From contig CAIXFB010000031.1 of the NCBI GenBank assembly GCA_903918595.1, positions 1 to 12,105 on the forward strand: a stretch of 12,105 bases of DNA, in the 5' to 3' direction. This document shows positions 1 to 6,765 of the stretch, piece after piece. The position numbers were made by a program, and so were the translations under genes. Every line of letters begins with the position of its first letter. Position 1 is the first letter of the stretch. The notes under the pieces are model-generated. The model was given only the letters and a program-made list of their open reading frames with translations, searched no databases and was not told the origin of the DNA. This DNA is from an uncultured Actinomycetes bacterium. GTDB lineage: Bacteria > Actinomycetota > Actinomycetes > S36-B12.

Positions 1-1
1 C

Positions 2-700
2 GCCCGCCGCGGCAAACTATTCGCGCGACTCATCAAGAACATTGAGGTCGCTGCTCGGCAAGGTGGCGGCGACGTTGCAGGTAACCCCACGTTGTTCGAC
101 GCAATCCAAAAGGCCCGAAAGAATTCGGTTCCCCTGGACAATATCGAACGAGCCGTTAAGCGTGGCTCGGGTCTTGAAGCAGGCGGCGCCGATTGGCAAA
201 CGATCATGTATGAGGGTTATGGGCCCAACGGTGTTGCGCTGTTGGTCGAGTGCCTCACAGATAACCGCAATCGGGCCGCCGGGGAAGTGCGAGTGGCAAT
301 GACCCGAAATGGCGGATCGATGGCCGACCCAGGGTCCGTCTCTTACATGTTTTCACGCAAAGGCGTGGTGATCGTGCCCAAAGTTGACGCACTCGACGAA
401 GACACCATCCTGGATGCGGTGCTCGATGTTGGCGCCGACGAAGTCAACGATCTCGGTGAAGCATTTGAGGTGGTCTCCGAGGCTGGAGACGTTGTTCAGG
501 TGCGGATGGCCCTCCAGGCGGTAGAAATCGACTACGAATCTGCTGAAGCCACCTTCATGCCGAGTGTGACCGTTTCTCTCGATGCTGAGGGTGCCCTCAA
601 GGTATTCAGGCTCATTGAGGCTCTCGAAGAGAGCGACGACGTGCAAAATGTCTATGCGAACTTCGACATTTCCGACGAAGTCCTGGCTGAACTCGACTAA
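2..700 (+). CDS. yebC: YebC/PmpR (TACO1-like) family protein, 5'-truncated
   Basis: The frame is open from the window edge to the TAA at 698-700, giving 232 visible residues that begin ARRGKLFARLIKN. Family members of about 250 aa start with a short MSGHSKW-type leader, so roughly the first 20 codons lie outside the window. Visible family landmarks are the early helical part with GNPTLFDAIQKARKNSVP, then YEGYGPNGVALLVE, TDNRNRAA and SVSYMFSRKG, which mark the three-domain YebC fold. A TTG at 92 could pass for a start, but conserved YebC sequence continues upstream of it, so it is internal. The family is cytoplasmic. Members have been described as transcriptional regulators (PmpR) and, more recently, as ribosome-associated translation factors that relieve stalling; which applies here cannot be told. 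It lies directly upstream of ruvCAB, as in many bacteria, but a promoter-like region separates them. Confidence 0.95.
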   Translation, partial: ARRGKLFARLIKNIEVAARQGGGDVAGNPTLFDAIQKARKNSVPLDNIERAVKRGSGLEAGGADWQTIMYEGYGPNGVALLVECLTDNRNRAAGEVRVAMTRNGGSMADPGSVSYMFSRKGVVIVPKVDALDEDTILDAVLDVGADEVNDLGEAFEVVSEAGDVVQVRMALQAVEIDYESAEATFMPSVTVSLDAEGALKVFRLIEALEESDDVQNVYANFDISDEVLAELD

Positions 701-762
701 GGAAATCCCGCTTGATCTCCCGGTTCACGGTGTGGGAACCAGTCGGTGTCGGCCCGTCGGGC

Positions 763-768
763 TAGCCT
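763..768 (+). promoter_or_regulatory. Putative -10 element for ruvCAB (TAGCCT)
   Basis: TAGCCT fits the TANNNT -10 pattern common in actinobacteria and sits eight bases before the LexA box, so the operator would cover the transcription start. I see no convincing -35 hexamer 16-18 bp upstream. Placement relies on the -10 and on its relation to the operator only. Confidence 0.35.
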
Positions 769-775
769 CATCATC

Positions 776-789
776 CGAACACATGTTCG
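776..789 (+). promoter_or_regulatory. LexA (SOS) box upstream of ruvC
   Basis: The 14-bp sequence CGAACACATGTTCG has the perfect dyad arms CGAAC and GTTCG separated by four bases, which is the Gram-positive/mycobacterial LexA operator pattern (CGAAC-N4-GTTCG). It lies 45 bp upstream of the ruvC start and just downstream of a -10-like TAGCCT. LexA bound here would block transcription of ruvCAB until DNA damage triggers RecA-dependent LexA self-cleavage. SOS control of ruv genes is known in other bacteria; control here is inferred from the site. Confidence 0.82.
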
Positions 790-834
790 GTTTCGTGAGG
801 GGATTCCTCGCGAGCGCAGCGGGAAGGGGTCAGC

Positions 835-1347
835 ATGCGTGTGTTAGGCATTGATCCCGGATTGACCCGATGCGGGGTAGCTGTCGTCGAGGGCGCAGCG
901 GGTAGGCCGTTGAACGGTATTCACATCGGGGTCATCATGACCGATCCCAAGGTGCCGATCGAGCAGAGGCTGACCACAACGGAGGCCGCGCTGCGACTTT
1001 TGGTGGACGAGTTTGCGCCAGAAGCCATCGCAATAGAGCGCGTGTTCAGCCAGCACAACGTGCGCAGCGCGATGGGAACTGCGCAGGCTGCGGCGATGGC
1101 ACTTCTGATCGCCGGTCAGAGAGGGATACCGGTGGCTCTGCATACCCCCACAGAAGTCAAAGCTGCTGTGACCGGCAATGGTCGAGCTGACAAGGCACAA
1201 GTCACTGCCATGATCACTCGGTTGCTCGGGTTGAGAATTGCGCCGAGTCCAGCTGATGCTGCTGACGCCGTGGCGATTGCAATCTGCCACATCTGGCGAG
1301 CGCCCGCGCAGGCCAGGATCGCTGCAGCAGTGGCGGTTGCCAGGTGA
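835..1347 (+). CDS. ruvC: RuvC Holliday junction resolvase
   Basis: This 170-aa protein is a crossover junction endodeoxyribonuclease of the RNase H-like fold. As a dimer it makes paired nicks in Holliday junctions during recombinational repair, working with RuvAB. The four acidic metal ligands are visible: D7 in MRVLGIDPGL, E68 in AIAIERVF, and D141 and D144 in PADAADAVAIA. The length matches the family. The ATG at 835 is set by the conserved N-terminus and an AAGGGG ribosome binding site at 824-829, five bases upstream. It is the first gene of a ruvC-ruvA-ruvB operon, behind a LexA box, and its TGA stop overlaps the ruvA GTG start by four bases. Confidence 0.97.
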   Translation: MRVLGIDPGLTRCGVAVVEGAAGRPLNGIHIGVIMTDPKVPIEQRLTTTEAALRLLVDEFAPEAIAIERVFSQHNVRSAMGTAQAAAMALLIAGQRGIPVALHTPTEVKAAVTGNGRADKAQVTAMITRLLGLRIAPSPADAADAVAIAICHIWRAPAQARIAAAVAVAR

Positions 1348-1952
1348 TCTCTTTCGTTCGAGGTTCCGTGGCTGCCGCAGGCCCCGATTGGCTTGTTGTT
1401 GATGTGGGTCCGATTGGACTTCGTGTCACATGTACGCCGACGGTGGCAATGAGTCATCGGGTGGGTAACCATGTTTTTCTGCACACCACACTGGTGGTCC
1501 GTGAGGATTCTTGGACCACCTTTGGTTTTGAAACAGAGGAAGAGCGCTCAGTCTTTGAAAGCGTGCAAACAGTCACTGGGATCGGTCCGCGGATAGCGCT
1601 TGCAGTGCTTGCAACCCTCACCCCGGATGCGCTTCGACATGCGATTGAAGCAGAGGATTTGGCAACACTGACTTCGGTATCAGGCATCGGCCGGAAGGGC
1701 GCCCAGCGAATCGTGCTTGAGCTCAAGGGCGTTCTGGTGTCATGTGATGCGCCAGCGGGTCGGCTTGCAGGTGCGGGATCAGCTTGGTCAACATCTGTGG
1801 CATCTGGTTTGACCTCGCTCGGCTGGTCAGTGCGCGAGGCAGATGCAGCGATCGCCATTGTTGCAGGGCAACTCCAGGAACTCACGGATCCCGATAACCC
1901 AGATATCGGAGTGCTGCTCAAAGCAGCTCTGGCCGCGTTGGACCGCTCATGA
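1344..1952 (+). CDS. ruvA: RuvA Holliday junction branch migration subunit
   Basis: RuvA (202 aa) binds four-way junctions as a tetramer and loads the RuvB motor. Domain I (residues 1 to about 63) is the OB-fold, starting MISFVRGSV and ending near the conserved REDSWTTFGF. Domain II holds two helix-hairpin-helix motifs, VTGIGPRIAL (about 77-86) and VSGIGRKGAQRI (about 112-123). A flexible linker of about 20 residues (roughly 134-154) leads to the C-terminal domain III that contacts RuvB (about 155-200). The start is a GTG at 1344 in a GTGA overlap with the ruvC stop. No good ribosome binding site precedes it, which suggests translational coupling to ruvC. Its own TGA overlaps the ruvB ATG by four bases. 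Confidence 0.96.
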   Translation: MISFVRGSVAAAGPDWLVVDVGPIGLRVTCTPTVAMSHRVGNHVFLHTTLVVREDSWTTFGFETEEERSVFESVQTVTGIGPRIALAVLATLTPDALRHAIEAEDLATLTSVSGIGRKGAQRIVLELKGVLVSCDAPAGRLAGAGSAWSTSVASGLTSLGWSVREADAAIAIVAGQLQELTDPDNPDIGVLLKAALAALDRS

Positions 1953-2992
1953 GTGCATCAGCGGAACGTGACCTCGATGCACGATTGCAGACTGATGACC
2001 TTCTGGTGGAGGGAGCGCTGCGCCCGGCAACACTGAAGGAGTTCGTTGGTCAAGACCGCGTGTGCGACCAGCTGGGTTTAGTGCTTGAGGCTGCCCGACG
2101 TCGTTCCGGTCCATCCGATCACGTTCTTCTGAGCGGCCCACCAGGTCTGGGCAAAACCACTCTCGCGGCGATCATCGCAGCTGAGATGAACGCTCCGCTG
2201 AGAATGACCTCAGGACCGGCACTTCAGCATGCAGGAGATTTGGCAGCGGTGCTTTCGAGTTTGCAGCCGGGTGAGGTTCTCTTCCTTGATGAAATCCATC
2301 GCACAGCCCGTTCGGCGATGGAAATGCTGTACCTCGCGATGGAGGATTTCAGGGTCGACATCATCGTTGGCAAGGGCCCGGGGGCTACGGCGATACCGCT
2401 GGCCCTTGAGCCCTTCACCCTGGTCGGAGCCACGACTCGTGCGGGCCTGTTGCCCGGCCCGCTGCGTGACCGATTCGGTTTCACGGCGCATTTGGATTTT
2501 TACGATCCAGATGACTTACAGGTGATCATTCACCGCAGCGCTGACCTTATGAATGTACCGCTCACCAACGAAGGAGCCGTTGAGTTAGCTGGGCGATGCA
2601 GGGGAACCCCGCGGATCGCCAACCGGCTACTGCGCAGAGTGCGTGACTGGGCTCAAGTTCATGGAGGTGGCTCTGTTGATCTTGCAGCAACAAAGTCGGC
2701 TTTGGAACTGTATGAAGTCGATGCGCTTGGCCTTGATCGGATCGACAATGCTGTACTTGATGTTTTGATCCGCCGATTCGGTGGTGGACCAGTGGGCTTA
2801 TCCACGCTGGCTGTCGCCGTGGCCGAGGAGCCCGAGACCATTGAAACCGTTGCTGAGCCATTCTTGGTCAGGCTGGGGCTGATGGCTCGCACTCCTCGGG
2901 GGCGGGTTGCGACCCCTGCAGGCTGGGCCCACGTTGGTCTTCGTCCCCCCGCAAACGTTGCTGGGCAGGACGAACTAGACCTTGGGTCATAG
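1949..2992 (+). CDS. ruvB: RuvB branch migration AAA+ ATPase
   Basis: RuvB (347 aa) is the hexameric AAA+ motor that drives branch migration of Holliday junctions held by RuvA. The sequence shows Walker A GPPGLGKTT (63-71), Walker B LFLDEIHR (111-118), sensor 1 in LVGATTRAG (158-166), the arginine-finger region PLRDRFG (171-177), sensor 2 in GTPRIANRLLRR (219-230), and a C-terminal winged helix containing GGGPVGLSTLA (278-288) and ARTPRGRVAT (313-322). Near the C-terminus TVAEPFLVRLG replaces the more usual VYEPFL sequence, a mild variation. The ATG lies in an ATGA overlap with ruvA, so the two are probably translationally coupled. It closes the SOS-linked operon and ends 70 bp before yajC. 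Confidence 0.97.
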   Translation: MSASAERDLDARLQTDDLLVEGALRPATLKEFVGQDRVCDQLGLVLEAARRRSGPSDHVLLSGPPGLGKTTLAAIIAAEMNAPLRMTSGPALQHAGDLAAVLSSLQPGEVLFLDEIHRTARSAMEMLYLAMEDFRVDIIVGKGPGATAIPLALEPFTLVGATTRAGLLPGPLRDRFGFTAHLDFYDPDDLQVIIHRSADLMNVPLTNEGAVELAGRCRGTPRIANRLLRRVRDWAQVHGGGSVDLAATKSALELYEVDALGLDRIDNAVLDVLIRRFGGGPVGLSTLAVAVAEEPETIETVAEPFLVRLGLMARTPRGRVATPAGWAHVGLRPPANVAGQDELDLGS

Positions 2993-3062
2993 ACAAGTAA
3001 GGTGAAAGCTAGAAGCACAGACCACGTCGGGCAGATCTCGACCAATTCGCATCGGAGCACTG

Positions 3063-3371
3063 ATGGACATCGTTAGCCTCGCCCCAATTCTTTTGCTCGT
3101 CGTTGCCTTTTACTTTCTTCTGATCAGGCCGCAGCGCAACCGGGCCAAGGCCCAGCAGGCGATGATCGCGGCGATTTTGCCCGGCGCGCGTGTGATGACC
3201 ACCGCGGGCATTTTTGGCACAGTTCTGGCGGTGACCGATGAGGTCATGAGCATCGAAATTGCCCCGGGAATTGCCATGGAGGTGCTCCCCGCCGCGGTGG
3301 CTCGGGTGATTGAGCCAGCGCTCAAGGATGGCGAGATCAAGCACGAGCAGTTGGGACCAGAAGACCTCTAG
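3063..3371 (+). CDS. yajC: YajC preprotein translocase subunit
   Basis: This 102-aa single-span membrane protein has one N-terminal hydrophobic helix (about residues 4-21) followed at once by the family-defining RPQRNRAK (22-29) and a small cytoplasmic domain with the conserved GARVMTTAGIFGTV (41-54). YajC associates with SecD and SecF to form the accessory Sec complex, which helps late stages of protein translocation and contacts SecYEG and YidC. Its position just before secD-secF supports the call. The ATG at 3063 has a GGAG ribosome binding site at 3054-3057. The 70-bp gap from ruvB contains no clear -35/-10 pair or terminator, so read-through from ruvB is possible. Confidence 0.95.
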   Translation: MDIVSLAPILLLVVAFYFLLIRPQRNRAKAQQAMIAAILPGARVMTTAGIFGTVLAVTDEVMSIEIAPGIAMEVLPAAVARVIEPALKDGEIKHEQLGPEDL

Positions 3372-3379
3372 CAAACGGC

Positions 3380-3412
3380 GGCGCTGCTCCCGCGTACGCT
3401 AGGGCGCTGCTC
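3380..3412 (+). repeat. 10-bp direct repeat flanking the putative secD promoter
   Basis: GGCGCTGCTC occurs at 3380-3389 and again, identically, at 3403-3412. The two copies have a 23-bp period and flank the -10-like TACGCT. A pair of direct repeats about two helical turns apart could be an operator, but GC-rich 10-mers can also recur by chance. Confidence 0.4.
3395..3400 (+). promoter_or_regulatory. Putative -10 element for secDF (TACGCT)
   Basis: TACGCT fits TANNNT and lies 49 bp before the secD start in the 78-bp yajC-secD gap. No recognisable -35 is seen upstream. The element is bracketed by two copies of GGCGCTGCTC. This would give secD-secF a promoter independent of yajC, but the call rests on one hexamer. 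Confidence 0.3.
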
Positions 3413-3449
3413 GTCCTCGTCCGCAATCCGATACCTGCCAAGGAGTCCC

Positions 3450-5057
3450 GTGGCGCCACCGTCAGTTTCCTCTCAGCCCAAGCCGCTGCGCCTGCTTTCT
3501 GCGCTGCTGGTGCTGATCGTTGGGCTGTCAGTGTGGGCCTTTTGGCCGGGTACAGATACGAGTATCAAATTGGGTCTCGATCTTCAGGGAGGCACCCAAG
3601 TCATTTTGGTACCCACGCCTGTTGTTGAGGGCGCTGAGATCACGGATGAACAGCTCTCACAAGCGGTGGAGATCATTCGTGCTCGGGTTGATGGTCTCGG
3701 AGTTGCAGAAGCTGAAGTCACTACCCAAGGCACCGGAAGTGGTTCTGCCATCGTGGTGTCAGTTCCTGGGGCCAACCAGGACCGCGTTGTCGACCTCGTC
3801 CAGAGAACGGCACTTCTGGATTTCCGGCCGGTCTGGACCCTTGCAAACCCCGGAGTAGAGACACCCCCAGCCAATCCGGATGGAACAACTCCGGCGCCAC
3901 TACCAGCGCCAGAGCTACCTGTTCAAGCGGATGAAAACAGCCCCGAGTTCCAAACCGAGGCCGCGGCGCTGGATTGCACTATTCCGGAGAACTACGCAGG
4001 TGGTTCACCAGATAACCCTGATCTATGGCTTGCCGCCTGCGAGCAGACCGGCCAGGTCAAGTACCTTTTGGAGCCTGCCTTCATCAAGGGCGTGAATGTC
4101 ACTGGTGCTGAGGCCGTCCTTCCGACCAATGGACTCGGTTGGGTGGTATCGCTCGATTTTGACTCTGATGGAGCAGCAGCGCTCGCCGACGCCTCAACTG
4201 AACTATCGGCGCTGCCAGAGTGTGGTGCAGGCGCAAGTCCATGTAACGCATTCGCGATTGTGCTGGATGGGGTAGTGGTTTCTGCACCCCGCTTCAATGA
4301 ACCCATCATCGGTGGCTCAGCTCAAATTGAAGGCAATTTCACAGCGGAGCAAGCTCGAGACCTGGCGAATGTGCTGAAGTACGGCGCACTTCCAGTGAAG
4401 CTTGAGCCGGTCGACGTCACGAGCATTTCGGCCACGGTTGGTAGTGACCAACTTCGAGCAGGAATCATCGCGGGCCTTCTGGGACTAGCACTGGTGACCT
4501 TGTATCTACTTTTCTACTACCGTGCGCTGGGAATTGTTGCTGCGCTGTCTTTGGTGATCGCAGCTGGGTTGTCCTACACACTCTTTGTGGTGCTGAGTAA
4601 AACGATTGGCTTGACGATCACGCTCGCAGGTGTTGCAGGGGCCATTGTGGCGATCGGTATTACCGCCGACTCATTCATCGTGTACTTCGAACGTATTCGA
4701 GATGAGATCAGGGATGGGCGCTCACTGCGTCAAGCTTGCGACACTGGATGGATCCGCGCCAGGCGCACATTGCTTGCCGCTGACTTCATCTCGATCTTGG
4801 CAGCGGTTGTTCTGTACTTGCTCTCTGTCGGCAGCGTTCGAGGATTCGCAGTAGTTCTCGGCCTCACCACAATCATCGATGTCATCATTGCGTTCTGGTT
4901 TACGCATCCATTAACTGTGCTCATCGGTCGGACCAAGTGGATGCAGCGCGGCTCGAAACTCACTGGGCTTGATCCTGAGCGGCTCGGCGGCGCCAGCCTC
5001 ATCGGTGCCGTCAGTGGTCAGTCTCGCCGCCGTCGACGTGAGGAGGTGACCTCATGA
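3450..5057 (+). CDS. secD: SecD protein translocase subunit
   Basis: SecD (535 aa) is an RND-superfamily membrane protein that, with SecF, uses the proton motive force to pull translocating chains through to the outer face. It has TM1 (about 14-33), then LGLDLQGGTQ (41-50), a large extracytoplasmic P1 region, and five more helices between about 337 and 492, including AGVAGAIVAIGITADSFIVY (393-412) followed by FERIRDEIRDG. P1 contains a Pro/Ala/acid-rich insertion (about 134-165) and four cysteines (176, 197, 258, 265). A comparable insertion is typical of actinobacterial SecD. The GTG start at 3450 has an AGGAG ribosome binding site at 3441-3445. The C-terminus is a basic tail, and the stop overlaps the secF ATG by four bases. 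Confidence 0.96.
   Translation: MAPPSVSSQPKPLRLLSALLVLIVGLSVWAFWPGTDTSIKLGLDLQGGTQVILVPTPVVEGAEITDEQLSQAVEIIRARVDGLGVAEAEVTTQGTGSGSAIVVSVPGANQDRVVDLVQRTALLDFRPVWTLANPGVETPPANPDGTTPAPLPAPELPVQADENSPEFQTEAAALDCTIPENYAGGSPDNPDLWLAACEQTGQVKYLLEPAFIKGVNVTGAEAVLPTNGLGWVVSLDFDSDGAAALADASTELSALPECGAGASPCNAFAIVLDGVVVSAPRFNEPIIGGSAQIEGNFTAEQARDLANVLKYGALPVKLEPVDVTSISATVGSDQLRAGIIAGLLGLALVTLYLLFYYRALGIVAALSLVIAAGLSYTLFVVLSKTIGLTITLAGVAGAIVAIGITADSFIVYFERIRDEIRDGRSLRQACDTGWIRARRTLLAADFISILAAVVLYLLSVGSVRGFAVVLGLTTIIDVIIAFWFTHPLTVLIGRTKWMQRGSKLTGLDPERLGGASLIGAVSGQSRRRRREEVTS
5041..5049 (+). promoter_or_regulatory. Strong secF ribosome binding site inside secD
   Basis: AGGAGGTGA is complementary to the 16S rRNA 3' end over nine bases, the best Shine-Dalgarno match in the window. 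It lies within the last secD codons, with seven bases between AGGAGG and the secF ATG at 5054. Together with the ATGA overlap it should support near-equimolar SecD and SecF synthesis. Confidence 0.8.
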
Positions 5058-6142
5058 GTCGTTTCTCTTCTGTGGGTCAAAAGTTGTATCGCGGTGAAGT
5101 GAACTTGAACATCATCGGCCGCAGCAAGACCTGGTACATGGTGGCTGCGGTGCTTCTGTTGATCTCGATTGCCGCATTGCTTATTCGCGGATTGAACTTT
5201 GGCATCGAATTCAAGGGCGGGGCTGATTTCTCTGTCCCGAACGCCACCTGCAGCGTGTCCCAAGCGCGTGATGTTGCAGAGTCAGCAACTGGCGGACAGA
5301 GCATCGTTACTGAGTCTGCTGCAGGCACGGTTCGTGTACAGACTGAGCCGCTCTCGGTCGATGCGAGCACGCAACTTGCTCGTGAGTTGGCTGTCACATG
5401 TGGCGTCGCCTATGAAGAGATCAAGATTCAGGTTGTCGGCCCCACGTGGGGAGCGGAGATATCAAGCAAGGCCCTCCAAGGCCTCGTCGTCTTCCTCATT
5501 TTGGTCTCCATCTTCCTCTCGTTGTATTTTGAGTGGCGGATGGCTGTTGCCGCGCTTGTCGCGCTCGCACACGACCTCATCATCACGGTCGGCATCTATG
5601 CACTTGTTGGCATCGAGGTGACCCCAGCGACGGTGATTGGCTTGCTCACCATTCTGGGTTACTCGCTGTACGACACCGTGGTGGTCTTCGACAAGGTGAA
5701 AGAAAACACTCGAGGAATTGCCGGGCAATCAGTTCTGACCTACGACGAAGCAGCGAACTTAGCGCTCAACCAAACTTTTGTGCGATCGATCAACACTTCA
5801 GTTGTTGCGCTTCTTCCTATCCTCGCGATCATTGTTGTTGGTGCTGGTCTCTTGGGCGCTGGAACGTTGCTTGATCTTTCCGTCGTCCTCTTGATTGGAA
5901 TGACAGTCGGAACGTTCTCCTCGCTATTCGTTGCAACCCCGGTACTCGTCCATCTCAAGCATCGTCAGCCGGAAATCAAGGCACTTGCTGGTCGGGTCAA
6001 GGCACGGCGCAATCAAGCGGCTCGAGCTCGCACGGGTGAGGATCCATCGGATGAGTCAACCGCGATAGCTGTTGAAGTAACGACCCTGACCGATTCGGCA
6101 CCGCGGGTTCAACCCAAACGCAAGCCTCGATCGCAGCGCTAA
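5054..6142 (+). CDS. secF: SecF protein translocase subunit
   Basis: SecF (362 aa) is the partner of SecD in the proton-driven accessory translocase. TM1 (about 27-45) is followed by the family motif GLNFGIEFKGGADF (46-59), a short extracytoplasmic domain with two cysteines (66 and 116), and five clustered helices between about 139 and 301. These include AALVALAHDLIITVGIYAL (166-184) and the hallmark LTILGYSLYDTVVVFDKVKE (198-217). A hydrophilic tail from about 302 is first basic (RVKARRNQAARAR), then acidic, then basic again, as in other actinobacterial SecF proteins. The ATG at 5054 overlaps the secD stop. apt begins 10 bp after the stop. All family landmarks are present and no frame disruption is seen. 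Confidence 0.96.
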   Translation: MSRFSSVGQKLYRGEVNLNIIGRSKTWYMVAAVLLLISIAALLIRGLNFGIEFKGGADFSVPNATCSVSQARDVAESATGGQSIVTESAAGTVRVQTEPLSVDASTQLARELAVTCGVAYEEIKIQVVGPTWGAEISSKALQGLVVFLILVSIFLSLYFEWRMAVAALVALAHDLIITVGIYALVGIEVTPATVIGLLTILGYSLYDTVVVFDKVKENTRGIAGQSVLTYDEAANLALNQTFVRSINTSVVALLPILAIIVVGAGLLGAGTLLDLSVVLLIGMTVGTFSSLFVATPVLVHLKHRQPEIKALAGRVKARRNQAARARTGEDPSDESTAIAVEVTTLTDSAPRVQPKRKPRSQR

Positions 6143-6152
6143 CCTCACTGCC

Positions 6153-6734
6153 ATGACGGCGCAAACTGGCTACGTGAGCGGTGAATCGGCAGCTTTGTTG
6201 TGGAGTCGAATCACCAGTGTTGAAGACTGGCCATCGCCTGGAGTGTCCTTCAAAGACCTTTCGGGCGTCTTGGAACATGGGCCTGCTTTTTCCTTGGTAA
6301 TTGATGCCCTCGCTGAACGGGTTGACAATGCTGCACTGGATGCGGTCGTTGGCATCGAGGCCAGAGGTTTTCCGTATGCGGCGGCCCTTGCATATCGGCT
6401 GGGAATTGGATTTGTCACGTTGCGTAAACCAGGCAAATTGCCGCGCGCGGTGCACTCTCAGGAGTACTCATTGGAGTATGGCGTTGCTACTTTGGAAATG
6501 CATCAAGATGCGTTGGACCAGCACGAGCGCGTCCTCATTGTCGATGATGTTCTTGCTACCGGCGGAACGGCCGCAGCCGCCGTTGAACTGGTACTGAGAA
6601 CCAAGACTGAGATCGAGGCGGTGGCGGTCATCATGGAGATCCCGTTCCTGCAGGGTAGAGGCGTTTTGGAGGCCGCTGGCGTGGATGTCATCGCGCTGCT
6701 GGATGCTTCCGCGCCACATGAGATTCGGCGGTAG
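6153..6734 (+). CDS. apt: Adenine phosphoribosyltransferase
   Basis: Apt (193 aa) converts adenine and PRPP to AMP in purine salvage in the cytosol. The type I phosphoribosyltransferase PRPP-binding motif VLIVDDVLATGGT spans about residues 127-139. Other family sequences are WPSPGVSFKDLS (26-37), GIEARGF (67-73), LRKPGKLPR (90-98) and EYSLEYG (104-110). The length is somewhat above the usual 170-185 because of a short N-terminal extension. The ATG at 6153 lies only 10 bp after secF, and the intervening bases CCTCACTGCC hold no Shine-Dalgarno sequence, so translation may depend on ribosomes finishing secF. An in-frame GTG at 6174 also lacks one. The link to rel, 31 bp downstream, is conserved in actinobacteria. 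Confidence 0.94.
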   Translation: MTAQTGYVSGESAALLWSRITSVEDWPSPGVSFKDLSGVLEHGPAFSLVIDALAERVDNAALDAVVGIEARGFPYAAALAYRLGIGFVTLRKPGKLPRAVHSQEYSLEYGVATLEMHQDALDQHERVLIVDDVLATGGTAAAAVELVLRTKTEIEAVAVIMEIPFLQGRGVLEAAGVDVIALLDASAPHEIRR

Positions 6735-6752
6735 ACTGGAATCCCACGACAT

Positions 6753-6759
6753 GAGGGAG
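6753..6759 (+). promoter_or_regulatory. Ribosome binding site fixing the rel start
   Basis: GAGGGAG lies six bases before the GTG at 6766. The competing in-frame ATGs at 6685 (inside apt) and 6751 have no comparable upstream site, so this motif decides the rel start. Confidence 0.7.
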
Positions 6760-6765
6760 ATCTCA

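Noticed and set aside
752..762. GCCCGTCGGGC as a terminator hairpin for yebC
   Set aside because: The palindrome leaves almost no loop and no T-run follows.
797..809. Imperfect palindrome GAGGGGATTCCTC between the LexA box and ruvC
   Set aside because: Only 4-bp arms, no T-run, and no known operator pattern; likely chance.
1454..1921. 155-codon minus-strand frame opposite ruvA
   Set aside because: Ser/Thr/Pro/Arg-rich composition typical of antisense shadows of GC-rich genes; no family resemblance.
2982..3015. TTGGGT and TAGAAG as a yajC promoter
   Set aside because: The spacer would be 22 bp, too long, and TAGAAG lacks the final T of the -10 pattern.
4684..4695. CGAACGTATTCG inside secD as a second LexA box
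   Set aside because: The arms are CGAA and TTCG around a four-base centre, one base short of the CGAAC-N4-GTTCG pattern, and it lies deep in coding sequence.
5997..6455. 152-codon minus-strand frame spanning the secF-apt junction
   Set aside because: It is antisense to two well supported genes and resembles no protein family I recognise.
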